Positions 53,070-64,000 of a stretch of DNA of 64,000 nt are shown here, piece by piece. This stretch comes from Chromobotia macracanthus (lineage: Eukaryota > Chordata > Actinopteri > Cypriniformes > Botiidae): assembly GCA_036877525.1 (NCBI GenBank), contig JAZGTH010000007.1, forward strand, positions 5,001-69,000, given 5' to 3'. Under the pieces are notes generated by a model. It was not told where the DNA came from, ran no database searches, and saw only the letters and a program-made list of their open reading frames with translations. The number at the start of each line of letters is the position of its first letter. Positions within the stretch are counted from its first letter, which is position 1. The translations under genes and the position numbers were made by a program.

Positions 53070-55279
53070 ATGTGCACCCCACTACCCATCTGCCCTGCTA
53101 ATGCTACAATCTGCTCAGGCATGTCCTGCCTGATGCCCCCTAATAACTTCAATGACATCCTGGGGGTGGTAATGAGTACAGTGATGACTATCATGCTGGC
53201 TATGGTCATGTTTTCCATGGGCTGCACTGTTGAAGTGAAAAAACTCTGGGGGCACATCCGCAGGCCCTGGGGCATTTTCATTGGATTCTTGTGTCAGTTT
53301 GGAATCATGCCTTTCACAGCCTTCGCACTTGCTCTGGCATTCAATGTGCTTCCCATCCAGGCTGTAGTCATTATCATCATGGGCTGCTGCCCTGGAGGTT
53401 CCAGCTCAAATATTATCTGCTATTGGCTGGATGGAGACATGGACCTAAGGTGAGACCATCAGTATGTTTTTCTGTAGTCATTCAGTATGTAACCCTGAAA
53501 TAAATCTCATCAGACATGACTGTATGTTCCTGTAATGAACTGTGTATGTTTTTTAATACTCTGATTTCACTGATGTAGAAATCTGCATAAATACATGCTC
53601 ATTTACACAAACTGACAAAACTTAAATAAAATTACAAAATAAAATTACTATAAAATTACAAAAAACTAATTTACAGTAACCATACTATGACTGTACTGTA
53701 ACTGTAAGGATTTTATTACTGTAACTTTTAGTCCTCATTTTTTTGTAGTCTGTTGTACAGTTTTAACTTTGTGAAACAGTGTATTTTAAGACTCTTTAAG
53801 ACTCTTTATATTTAAATGAAGAAGGATGTGTAACAGTCATCATAAATGAATCTCGGCTGTCTGCAGTATCAGCATGACGGCATGTTCCTCTATCCTCGCC
53901 CTCGGTATGATGCCTCTCTGTTTGCTGATCTACACATCACTCTGGACATCAGCCGAAACGCTCCAGATCCCATACGACAGCATTGGTAAAACTCCACAGC
54001 AAACGCTGTTCTAGTAACATTCTTTTTAGGTTGTTTTAGCAGACAGACATAAGGTCTTATATTTTAAATCTTGTTTGTCACTTAGGCATCACACTAGTGA
54101 GTTTACTTGTGCCTGTCGGGTTGGGGATGTTACTGAAAAGCAAGCGGCCTGAGCTAGCAAAAAAGATCCTCAAAGTAAGATTTTGTTCCTGCACATTTGT
54201 GTTGATGATTCAGATTTTATGTTCCTACACATATGGATTGACATGTGTCCATTCAGGTCGGCTCGGTGGTGGGTGTCATCCTCATTGTCATCATTGCAGT
54301 CATAGGTGGTGTGCTGTATCAATCCTCGTGGGTCATCTCTCCTTCACTTTGGATCATTGGTACCATTTATCCCATTGTCGGCTTTGGCTTGGGATTTTTG
54401 CTGGCTCGCTTTGTGGGACAGCCCTGGTACAGGTAAAAACAATAAAGTACACCCATGAAACATTAGACATTCACAGTAAGACACATTGAGCAGCGGTGCT
54501 TGTGCAGCTGACGCAGGTTTAAGTTTGGCTTGCGTCACTTCCTCACTCTCCAGTACAGTATGCACTGGCAATAAAAGTGTCAAAATGTCAGAAAAATTCT
54601 TTATACATTTTATGAAACTAATGCAGTAGATGACATAACCATCATATCATATTTTACTGCTTGTGCATGTCATGACAGGTGTCGCACCATCGCTTTGGAA
54701 ACAGGCCTGCAGAATGCTCAGCTGTGCAGCACTATAACACAGCTGTCCTTCAGCCCTGCTGAGCTTGACCTCATGTTCGCCTTTCCTTTAATCTACAGTA
54801 TTTTCCAGCTGGTTGTGGCTGGGATTGCAGTGGGAGGTAGGATGGTCCTCTGGGATTAGTCTTTGGGAATACAGTTTGAATTGTGTGCAACAGAGTTGTC
54901 AGTTATAATTGTTATGTAGTTATATTAATGTTTGCTCTTTCTTTAATAGACACAATAATGTAGAACTTGGCAATTGTTTACTTACATGCAAACCACAGGG
55001 ATAAAAGTGTGGGTTTCTAATGTAATGTAAATGTTGTAATGATTCCCTTGAATTTAAAGAAGCGTTGGTAACTCAGTATTGTGAACCTGTGTTTCAGTGT
55101 ATCACTCACTCAAGCGTTGTGGTCAGAAGAGGTCAGCAGAGGAGGAAGATGAAAGTGCACAGTGCACCTGCGAGTCTGCATCTTCTAAGTATAAGCAGGA
55201 TTATGCTTTGGACAGTAGTGTGTTTCAGTGTGATGAGAACGGCAACACTACAGAAAAAGACAAAGGCACACAGCTGTGA
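53070..55279 (+). CDS. slc10a2: Apical sodium-dependent bile acid transporter (6 coding exons)
   Basis: Exons 53070-53449, 53867-53985, 54086-54174, 54257-54432, 54679-54836 and 55098-55279 join in frame to 367 aa (human SLC10A2 is 348). The start is the first ATG and gives the expected glycosylated extracellular N-terminus (sequon at Asn11), followed by the SLC10 fold of about nine to ten helices. Family hallmarks are 'CQFGIMPFTAF', 'GCCPGGSSSN' (residues 106-114), 'DGDMDLS' and 'QLCSTITQLSF'. Glu262 and Glu283 correspond to human Glu261 and Glu282, which are linked to sodium coupling. The protein takes up conjugated bile acids with sodium at the apical membrane of ileal enterocytes and other epithelia. 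The cytoplasmic tail is longer than in human and Glu/Ser/Lys-rich. SLC10A2 rather than liver SLC10A1 is favoured by the N-terminus and the linkage with arglu1. Confidence 0.94.
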
Positions 55280-55615
55280 CTCATTTCTAAAGCCCTTAAG
55301 AATACAGAAGAGTAGAAAGAACACAAGTAACTCAAAAACATTGCTGAGCAAACAAGAAATTTAAATTCTTAAGAAAACAGCCTACAGTACATATATCCAT
55401 TTGGTTGAATGTAAGTTAATTTATTCCAATGTTATTGTACTTTGTATACACAATATTATAATGGACCTTTTACAAATGTTTTGCTTTCTATATTATTTAT
55501 GTATTAGAAACATTTTTGCTTGTTTGAAAACACAAACAATGAGAGAGAAAATGAAAAATGTCATTTTGAGCCATGTACGTTTTATCTTAATATTTATATG
55601 CATCAAAACAATGTA

Positions 55616-55621
55616 AATAAA
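55616..55621 (+). terminator. slc10a2: Likely slc10a2 polyadenylation signal
   Basis: AATAAA lies about 340 bp after the slc10a2 stop codon, in a T-rich context and followed by a GT-rich stretch ('caagtatgtg') within 25 bp. Confidence 0.6.
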
Positions 55622-56236
55622 CTAATATTTCAAGTATGTGACACCACATTTGGATCTTGAAACAGACCTCAAGGTTGTTTTAATATTCCAGAGAACTTTA
55701 CAAGACAATAAATCCAAAGTGTCTTTATTATAAAGACCTGTATAATAAATAATAAAGGCCTGTATTATAAAATGCATAAGGGAGATATAAATTGAGAGGG
55801 TGTTAGGTGTGGTGTTAAATAGGGTGTTAAATGTGTGTGAATTAGATTTTGATCTCAGTTCACATTTTCTCAGAGATCTACATTTGACTGGCATACACAA
55901 ATATCACATCAATATGTTCAGTTTTAAAGTATTGAGTGTGAATATGTTGAGTTTTAAATGTACTTAACATTCATGAGTTACACAGCAAGTTGTATTCCAT
56001 TAAAGTGGCGATACATAACCTTTTTGGTTAAAAATGAACAAATGTTCTGTTTTTAAGCAAGCTATTTAGATATTGAGCAGGTACATAACATTCAAAACTA
56101 GGAGTAAGAACGGCAAGGAACAACATCAGCTCGAGTTTTTCTTCATAAACACAAATCTTTCATCTTTTACTAAAGATTTCTATGGAAAGATTTCTTACTG
56201 TATATTTGGCAGTTCGGCTCACTGCACAGCCACACA

Positions 56237-56475
56237 CTGTATTGTGGGGAGCAGTTGTGGCCTACAGGATAGACAGTCAGGTTGCCGGTTTGATTCCCAA
56301 TACTGTCATGAAACATCTGAGCATCTCACTCCTAATTGCTCCCCGGGTGCTGCAGTGCAGCTTTAGGTGTGTTTTGCAGTGTACACAACTCACCACATTT
56401 GACTGGAGGACACATTTTGAGTATGGGTCACTATACTGGGCCTGTGTATCGCTTCACTGTTTATATCATTCAGTA
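56237..56475 (+). mobile_element. tRNA-derived SINE copy
   Basis: The tRNA head 'gggagcagttgtggcctaca' carries an A-box-like start and a B box 'ggttgccggtttgattccc'. The body 'gctccccgggtgctgcagtg' matches an abundant fish SINE family. Plus orientation. Confidence 0.75.
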
Positions 56476-56885
56476 AACCCACAGTCCACCTGTGACATTT
56501 GTTTGATCACTTCTTTCAGCTCTTATAATGCTGCTTGTAATGTCATCTCTTTCAGATATCATCTCTTTTGCATTGTTCAACCTGCCTAAATATCAGCTTG
56601 TACTTTCTACAAATATGTATGAGTTTATACATTACATGTCTCACTGTCCTCACTGTCAAAGGTCCAGAATTTAACTCTGTTTTTTTAAGTATCCTTTTAA
56701 TAAAGATGACCAATAATTCTAATCCCTTCAAATAAAAATAATCTAAACCATACTGAAGTCCCTAATCTTGTTAAACGCACCACTTCTGTGATTCTACTTC
56801 CATGAATGTAAATGATAGACTTGCACCTGACATGTAACAAACTACAGCGCAGCAACGGACGTTAGTCATAAGCAAAGCGGCAAGA

Positions 56886-56930
56886 GGTGGTGGTGATGAT
56901 GATGATGATGATGATGAGATGATGAGATGA
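56886..56930. repeat. (GAT)n microsatellite
   Basis: A 'gatgatgat' run of about nine units with an imperfect 'gagatgatgagatgagag' end. Confidence 0.9.
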
Positions 56931-57468
56931 GAGGAGTTGAGCTTGTAGTTTAATATGCAGCAATAATGCAGCATTAACGCGCTCATGCGATTTGGAAGTT
57001 GCGTGAGGAATTCGACGCATCCAATGATTTTATACCGACATAATGATTAATACTAATAATGTTCTCTTCACACAACCAGTTGACATTGTTGTGTTTAATG
57101 ACAAAGACAGATGTGAACTTTTTAATATTCTGAGCACCATTTCAGTGTCTTCACAAGCTATTTTTCGGTATGCGTTACTGTTTCTTTGTTACTGTGGAGA
57201 TAACTATCAGGCACCATCATTATTGTAAATGTCATAAATGTCTTACTTGTGTTATAGTATATCCATCATTGATTTGTGAATTGACTGCGTTACCTTCTAA
57301 ATATTATCCAGAAGTTCCAAAAAACTTAATTGTATTGCAGTGACTTTAATGTTAAATACATTGTATTCATACACTATTGAGAGAGATAAGAGCCTTCACA
57401 CATAAAGACAGTTGTTTCCATGTACGTCCATTTATTCAAACGGTTCAAATATGTGGTAGTTTTCAGTT

Positions 57469-57514
57469 CAATTCAAGGTTAAGAAAGCATAACACGTACA
57501 TGCTTCTTTATCAG
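57469..57514 (+). repeat. Copy 1 of a perfect 46-bp dispersed duplication
   Basis: Identical over 46 bp to 59462-59507 in the same orientation (starts 'caattcaaggttaagaaagc'). Flanks differ. No ORF or repeat family was recognised. Confidence 0.9.
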
Positions 57515-57669
57515 TTCAGGTAACTCTTTATTCATAAACCAACTACAAATCTAGTATCACATTAGTTTTAATAAAATAAGTCTAATAATGAATAATACAA
57601 ATTTGAAATATTACCATGTGTTCTGTGTTGTACATTGATAATTTTTCTGTTTTCAGTGTTTTGTTTTTC

Positions 57670-57740
57670 ATTATATGTAAAGCTGTTTTGAAGACATGCA
57701 ACATTGTAAAAAGCACTATGTAAATACAACTGAAATAATT
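57670..57740 (+). mobile_element. LINE 3' tail
   Basis: 'gtaaagctgttttgaagaca' and 'tgtaaaaagcactatgtaaa' match the 3' terminus seen at 31220-31268. Only the tail survives. Confidence 0.6.
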
Positions 57741-57902
57741 GACAACAAATTGAATTGAAATAGATAAATTAGGGATTTAGCTGGTTGTGCATGTTTGTGT
57801 AAAACAATTATTGTGAAATAAAGACGTATAATAAATAACCTACCCTAGCAGAATGCACATTGAATATATGTGAAAACCAGACGCTCCCCCTTTTAAAATA
57901 AA

Positions 57903-57922
57903 ATGTGTGTGTGTGTGTGTGT
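57903..57922. repeat. (GT)10 microsatellite
   Basis: Ten uninterrupted GT units. Confidence 0.9.
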
Positions 57923-58423
57923 GAAAGAGAGACCTCCCAAGAAAATACTGTTTGGTGTGGTTAGTGAGAACCCAGAATTACATAATACTACAAAAAAACT
58001 GTTTATCCATATAATATGAAGCAGTTATATGATGAAACAGCGCATCACACACATCTCCCCCCACCACTGCAGGTTAACGTCAGCAGGGACAGAAACCCAC
58101 CGTCCAGCTGTTTCTGCTTGAACGGGATTCTTCCCTGCAATACTGAAACATGCTCATCAGTCTTTTAAAAAGAAATGCATTGACAATTCTGCTAACATAC
58201 CCCTCAGTAAGTTCATTCTTGGCAAGTAATATATGCAAACCTTTAATTTAATGTAGATTTAAATGTAATGTTTCTATAGCACAGGGAAATCTTGTTCCTG
58301 GAGGGAGTTTAGCTCCAAACCTGATAAAACTCACTCTTTTGTAGCCTTCTAGTAATCCTGATAGTGGACTAATTGGTGGCAGTAAAGTGGTAGTAATACA
58401 GACAAATATTTAATACTAAATGT

Positions 58424-58660
58424 CGGGTAATCAGAAATAATCAGAAGGTTGCTGGTTCATTTCCAGCACTGGCAGGTAATCACTGAAGTGCCCTTGAGCA
58501 AGGCACCTAACCCCCAATTGCTCCATGGGTGCAGTAGTGTGCTGTCCACTGCTCCAGGTGTGTGTGTTCACTCCTCACCAGTGATGGGTTAAATGCAGAG
58601 GTTACATTTCGGGTATGGGTTACCATATCTGACAAATATGTCACTGTCACTTGTTTCACT
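58424..58660 (+). mobile_element. tRNA-derived SINE copy
   Basis: A B-box-like 'ggttgctggttcatttcc' is followed by 'gtgcccttgagcaaggcacc', 'gctccatgggtgcagtag' and 'gggttaaatgcagaggtt'. This is the best-preserved body of the SINE family in this window. Confidence 0.8.
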
Positions 58661-60340
58661 TTTACATAGAAGTTGTAAAGTAGTTGATGTTTTAAGACAA
58701 TACGTGCTGTTAGGAACATACGTAAATAAATACAAACACGATAGCTGCTGTTTTGTATTGACGTGGCAAATCTCTCACAGGTCATCCTTAGCCTGAACAA
58801 AATAAAAAACACAGAGGTTTTTATCAGATCGAAGACTAATGCATTGCTGCCTATTGTCAAATATTTTTACTGTGGACCATATCACAGTTTGTAGTATCAT
58901 ACAACTGGTTTGTCAGTTATCTGCTGATTAATTCCAGCAATAAAAAATGAAGAGACTATATGTTCTATGAGAATATAAAAGTCATAAGATAATTCATTAA
59001 CTGAAATGTTAATTATGGTCATCATTTAGGTATATAGTGTACAATATAAACATATCTCTATTATTGTGACAAAACATTTTAGTCCAACAATTGATATATA
59101 CATTTAACATCAAGTGCATGACACACACCTTTTACTTGTGCAGTAACATGGAAAAAGTTACAGCTCCATGCCATCTTGTACCTTGTGCTCAGTTACCTGC
59201 AGTTCAATGCACTTTTACACCCACACACACAGAAACAGCGAGAGCTGGTCCAAAAGTGTCCCTGAGCAGACCTAATTGTGCTGACTGGTTTAGATCTTTG
59301 TTTATTGTTAAGATCTGAAGATTTGTTTTTAAACAAAATTTAAAAGAAGAAACACAATATGAATCTTCAGCTTCATAATAAAAAGCAGAAACTGCCCAAG
59401 CACACTCTCTTTGCCATGGTAAAGTCTTGAATGTGTTCAGGTTTTTTAATTAACTGTGACACAATTCAAGGTTAAGAAAGCATAACACGTACATGCTTCT
59501 TTATCAGCAGAAAGAATCCCATAAAATTCAAGTAGCCGCAATAGTTTTGACCTCCAACACTTCTGCAGCTCAAGGTTTATGGCTGAGAAGGTCAGAATGT
59601 GTGTTTAAAGATTAATGTCATGACGTCGGGCTACTTGACTGCTGCTCACATAAAACTACATAAAATTCCTTTTTATTATTCAATATTTGATTCAAAACTA
59701 TAAATATTAAGGCCAATGTTTTCTTTTGAAAGTAAAATCATTAGTTCCACGTATCCAATAGAAAATCCCTGAAATTTAAATAGTAACAGACCCAACTAAC
59801 AAAAACATTATCAGAATGTTGGCTAATGTTCTGTAAAAGTTCTCTCAACATTATTAATAAATGTTCTTGTAATATTAGTAGAAATGTTTAATACGTTGTA
59901 TTGCATATATATCAAAAATGCTATTCAAAAATGTAAGTTGTTGGTGTAACGTTTTACATTTTACAGAATTTAAAAAAGTCTGAATGATGTTATGACCAAA
60001 CAGTAATGTTAATACAACTTCCAAAAACTGGATGTTTTGAACAGTCTCAGAACATTCAAAATAACACTTTTAACATTTTTATTATTCATTGGAAACATTA
60101 GGGAAACAACCTAAAATTGTTAGTGGGGAGAATGTTGCTGTGCGTGCTGTACAGTGATGGTCTCACTGAGGTTACACCGAGGTTACAAGGAAAAATACAA
60201 TCTGTTTCAAATGTTTAGTGTTTCAAATAAACAAAGGAAATAAATCTGAAATTTGAAGCTTTATTAAGAGTGAGTCTGAGAGTGCATCTGAGTGAGCATG
60301 ACAGAGAGAGTAAGTCTGTGTGAGAAAGTGAGTGAGCGAG
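58661..60340. other. Gene-free intergenic DNA
   Basis: AT-rich. It contains copy 2 of the 46-bp duplication (listed separately) and no recognisable gene. Confidence 0.5.
59462..59507 (+). repeat. Copy 2 of a perfect 46-bp dispersed duplication
   Basis: Exact match to 57469-57514, 1.99 kb away, same orientation. Confidence 0.9.
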
Positions 60341-60344
60341 TGTG

Positions 60345-60495
60345 TGTGTGTGTTTACTTAACTATATATTGGGGACAGAATTTTTTTCTTTTGGGAATGT
60401 CTGCAAAAGGTTACATTGTACAGCTGTATTTAAAAACAATAGAAGTCTATGGAATGTCCCCATTTAGACAGATAAGTAAACGTGTGTGTGTGTGT
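60345..60495. mobile_element. Small foldback MITE flanked by GT repeats
   Basis: The left arm 'gtttacttaactatatattg' continuing 'gggaca' (from 60352) pairs with the right arm 'tgtccccatttagacagata' continuing 'agtaaac' (about 60456-60482). GT runs lie outside both arms. It shares 'gaagtctatggaatg' with the element ending near 52.39 kb. Confidence 0.65.
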
Positions 60496-60867
60496 CAGTG
60501 GCGTGCAGATGGTAAGACATGCGCTATCTGATCTTTGTATTGTGCGGCCTTGAGCACAACACATAAAAGTTGGATGAAGATCAAGATAGGATAAGATATA
60601 CATACCGATAAGTACCAAGAAACAAAGAATGTGAACAGAGAAATCAAAAAAGAAAAATAAATGAGTTACAAGCACAAAACATCTGTAGTGTCAGCAAATC
60701 AGTGACCTGCCCTTTCTTAGTCAACAGACACCAGAATACAGAGGTGATGAATATAACCAATAAACCTGAGCATTACCTGGAAGAGTGATAACAAAATAAA
60801 CTGTCAAGTATCAGATGAGTTCATGCAAACTGCTGACTGGCCAGGCAATTCTCTGAACCTGGATGAG

Positions 60868-61012
60868 CATGAGGGGTAGAGACAGAGAGACAAGGACAAA
60901 GAGAGAGAGACAGCGGGATAAAGTGATAGGTAAAGGAAGAGTGAGCGATCGGGAAAAGAGGGGAAGGTGAGCAGGAGAGATAAAGGGAAGAGACAGAGAG
61001 AGGGATTTTAGC
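60868..61012. repeat. Purine-rich (GA) low-complexity stretch
   Basis: A GA-dominated plus strand with repeated 'gagagagacag' motifs. No coding sense. Confidence 0.7.
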
Positions 61013-62110
61013 ATTAAACTGCTTTTCGTCACATTCTCAACAGCACAATCAGTGTGATTGTAAACTGTTTAGCTGTGTCTCACATAACAGCACCATCACA
61101 GGCTACATCTAAACATCTAAACTTCCTTTAGCTTTGAAAATAAATAGAGAATAGTGACAAAATACTAATAGCTTGCTTTGCTTTCCCAAATATTATATCA
61201 CATAAAGTTGACATGAGGACGTGTGTAAGAGAGAAGTGAACAGGGAATGTATACCTTCTCATCATGGTCCCTGGTCTCCAGAAGATCACTGAGGTGATCT
61301 CTGAATTGATGTTGTGTTTAAACACCACACCAGAACCAACCCTTCCAGAACACTTATTTTCTTTTCTCAGATCAGACCTGTGTGGCTACGAACAGACATC
61401 ATGTCCAGACTCACTCTTTGATGTGTACTCTTTCATATTTGATGTGTCCAGAGCCACATCAAATATCACCCAAACTCACATCAAACAGAATTAACATACA
61501 AATAACTGTGAGCTTATCAATGCTATGCTTAAAAAAAAAGTTTGTCTTTAAAGTTTGTCATTTTTACCAGACACGTTATATTTGCGCATTGCATGCAGTT
61601 TTTATGAGAAATGAGGAATTTGTTATAGAAAAAACTGGTATAGTGGATGTATAAAACTGGTTGCATATGTTGCGTCATGATGGAGTTATTTTACCTGATC
61701 GTGGCCTCTAACACAGATTCAGTGAGGTCAATGCATGACAATGTCCCACATAAGATTTGATGTACACCATGAATAACTTGGGCTGGGCTTTTCAGAGACA
61801 CACCTCTTCTCCAGGAGCCTGTCCCCCATATTCATGAGAAAAGAACTCAATGTCTGGACCTTACACACAACAAGAAGATCTGGACAGATTAAGTCATGAA
61901 GCCATTAAAAATAACAAAACAAAGGAAATTACAAAATTACAACCACAGACCTCACAACAACCTGATAAACTGGTATTGTCCGCAATACCTGACCCACAAT
62001 CTGGTTACACTGATATGTTACAAACCTATGACTTGTTGGACACGAACGCGAACCTGATACCATTATTGCTATGATATGGCGCCATCTATTGATGATGTGC
62101 GCACATGTAT

Positions 62111-62115
<5 letters not shown>
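61013..62115. other. Gene-free intergenic DNA
   Basis: Only short open frames without protein character. No repeat family was recognised. Confidence 0.45.

Positions 62116-62146
<31 letters not shown>
62116..62146. repeat. (CA)15 microsatellite
   Basis: Uninterrupted CA units. Confidence 0.9.
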
Positions 62147-62148
<2 letters not shown>

Positions 62149-64000
62149 TCTATATTAAGAAGAAAGATCGACATTGCTTCTTTCTCTGAGAATATCAGAC
62201 AACAGGTGTTGAGCTGCAGATTAATGTACAGTACTCCCTGATGGAGAAAGCGGGAGTGTAAAAAAATTCAAGACATCAACATATCATTTAATTTTTTATC
62301 ATTATTTCGCTTGTCTTGTTTCTTTGACTGCATGCAAAATCATTTGTGCCCTCACTCACTCTCTCTCACACACTCACTTCCCCTTATTATTTTGGCCACC
62401 TTATGGACGTGCATTCATCCATAATTTATCTACATGGTTCTAGACTAATGCAAGCCAGTACTGTGAGAACTGGATAAATGAGCAGGATGGTGTGGTCATA
62501 AAGCAGGAGAAAGACAGAGAGGGCTAGAAATAGAGTGAGAGATTATCGGTGGTTGACATTGTGGCTACACTTGCTGGTTTCCTGTCTAATTAAGCAGAGG
62601 TCTGGAATCATTGGTATGTCTGCATAGGCATGGCTGTATTCGATGAGTTTAGTGTGAGTGTGATACCTTTTCTATTAATTAAACTAGTGGTAAAAATGCC
62701 TCAGCATATGGATTTTTATTCAGTGCTTTGTTTTATTGTAGACTAATTAACCAATAGAGAATTACACAGCGTTCTCTGCAATGATTCAAAGCTCTTTTGA
62801 TGTGATTCAAAGATCTTACTTGTGAAAGGTAAATTCTTACATTTTGACAGCTAAATTTACCAATACAGGCACACCTGTGACGTGACATCTGTTGACTGAT
62901 GTGGCAAGATTGATTGGCACCACAAAAACTCAGCCAGTCACCTAACTTCTCACTCCTGTCTTCTCCATCCCTTGCTCCTCTCTCTTTCTCTTGCTCACCA
63001 GTCATGGAGTCGAACAGCTGGTTGGGCTCGAGGTCAGATTAACTAGCCACATTAACTAGCAGCCTGTGCTCGATGCCGTAGAAGCCCCGCACAATCTGCT
63101 TGGCAGCTCTGGTTCTGCCACGACGGAGAAATGAGAGAGCAGAACTAAAAGAGAGGCATAAGTCAACAGAAGCAGAAGAAGAGTGTAAGCTGGAGGTGTG
63201 ATAAGACAACGAGAGACATGAATCACAAATGCCGTTACATCTAATATCTGAACATGAAAAGCTTAACAGCTTAAATCAAAGCAGCCTAAATCTTTATTTG
63301 TCTTCCTGTTCAGATTGGAACAGGTTTCTTAATTCAGCGTAAAGGTAACGCTCAACAATAATGACGTACTCAGTGATGCTGAAATGTCCTTGAACAATAA
63401 AAAAAGGATTATTAAAAAATAAATCAATTTGTTATTATAGGTTATTTTCATTGTTGCGTTTTAGATAACAAATAAAAACTAAAAATATATAAATAAAACA
63501 TTTATTTAATTATAATTCAATGAACATGTACCATGGTAATGGTAAATTTAAGCTAACATTTCTGCAGATCATAAATCATTGGTCAAAGAACTGGCCATCT
63601 TGACAGATGTGTAAACTAGTCCATTCTGAATTATAATAATGAGCGTAAATTAAACTTCTTATTGTTCCAGACTCAACTTGTATAGAGTGAAGGATCCAGT
63701 TTTGATATACAGTGAGGGATCTGGTTCTGCACATTTGAAAAACACTGAACTGAGGTATGGTCTGTCCTTCTGACACTGAAACCTAAAGTACACATACACA
63801 TGATTTAAAGTTGCACTGTATAAAGCTGGAATAAGTATTTTTGTGAAGTGCTTTTGTCTTCATCAAGGTATACATTTTGTCAGTACTTGTGTTCCCTGGG
63901 TATCAAACCCACAACCTGTGTGGTGCTAACGCAATGCTGTACCAGCTACATGTACATGAGCATTTAGGAGTGTTTTTGTTTTAAGTCAATTCCAGTTGAG
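62147..64000. other. Gene-free end of the window
   Basis: AT-rich DNA with short CT/GA-rich patches (62350-62375, 62980-62998). I see no gene, RNA or mobile element that I can support. Confidence 0.45.

Noticed and set aside
53070..55279. Could the transporter be slc10a1 or another SLC10 member?
   Set aside because: The N-terminal and helix sequences fit SLC10A2 best, and the linkage to arglu1 matches human 13q33.

Overview
This is a piece of a teleost fish nuclear chromosome. It holds four multi-exon vertebrate genes with GT-AG introns, long AT-rich intergenic DNA, fish-type tRNA-derived SINEs, LINE tails, foldback MITEs and very long CA/TG microsatellites. One degraded MITE (16.1-16.4 kb) resembles a family I know from carp-like fishes, so a cypriniform or other otophysan is the best guess; this is an inference.

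Region 1 (1-7.7 kb) is repetitive and looks subtelomeric. A nearly intact Penelope-like retroelement (PLE) lies on the + strand. It has a hammerhead-ribozyme-like motif (295-353), a repeated leader, a basic ORF (724-1542), an ORF with a complete-looking SGNH/GDSL-hydrolase domain (1362-2687), and a 752-aa reverse transcriptase with a C-terminal GIY-YIG endonuclease (2627-4885). Within about 25 bp of its stop codon the DNA becomes degenerate telomere-like sequence (4905-5290), and a canonical CCCTAA array follows (5404-5494) with a variant 18-bp higher-order unit (to 5572). A Ty3/gypsy-like solo LTR lies at 7271-7697 on the minus strand.

Region 2 (9.4-39.5 kb) carries two minus-strand genes in tandem. 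epc2 (Enhancer of polycomb homolog 2, NuA4/TIP60 acetyltransferase subunit) has 14 coding exons between 17888 and 10289, which join in frame to 741 aa. acvr2a (activin receptor type-2A) has 11 coding exons between 38492 and 22047, which join in frame to 513 aa, the human length. In human these genes are separated by ORC4 and MBD5; here only about 4 kb, most of it probable acvr2a 3' UTR, lies between the coding regions.

Region 3 (41.7-55.6 kb) carries two plus-strand genes. arglu1 (splicing and transcription co-regulator) has 4 exons and 252 aa. slc10a2 (apical sodium-dependent bile acid transporter) has 6 exons and 367 aa. Their human orthologues lie at 13q33, whereas EPC2/ACVR2A lie at 2q22-23, so the window spans an evolutionary junction between 39.5 and 41.7 kb.

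Region 4 (55.6-64 kb) has no recognisable gene. It holds SINE copies, LINE tails, microsatellites, a foldback MITE and a perfectly duplicated 46-bp block. The four host genes act in different processes (chromatin acetylation, TGF-beta-family signalling, splicing, bile-acid uptake) and do not form a functional cluster. The most unusual object is the three-ORF, SGNH-carrying PLE joined to telomeric repeats.
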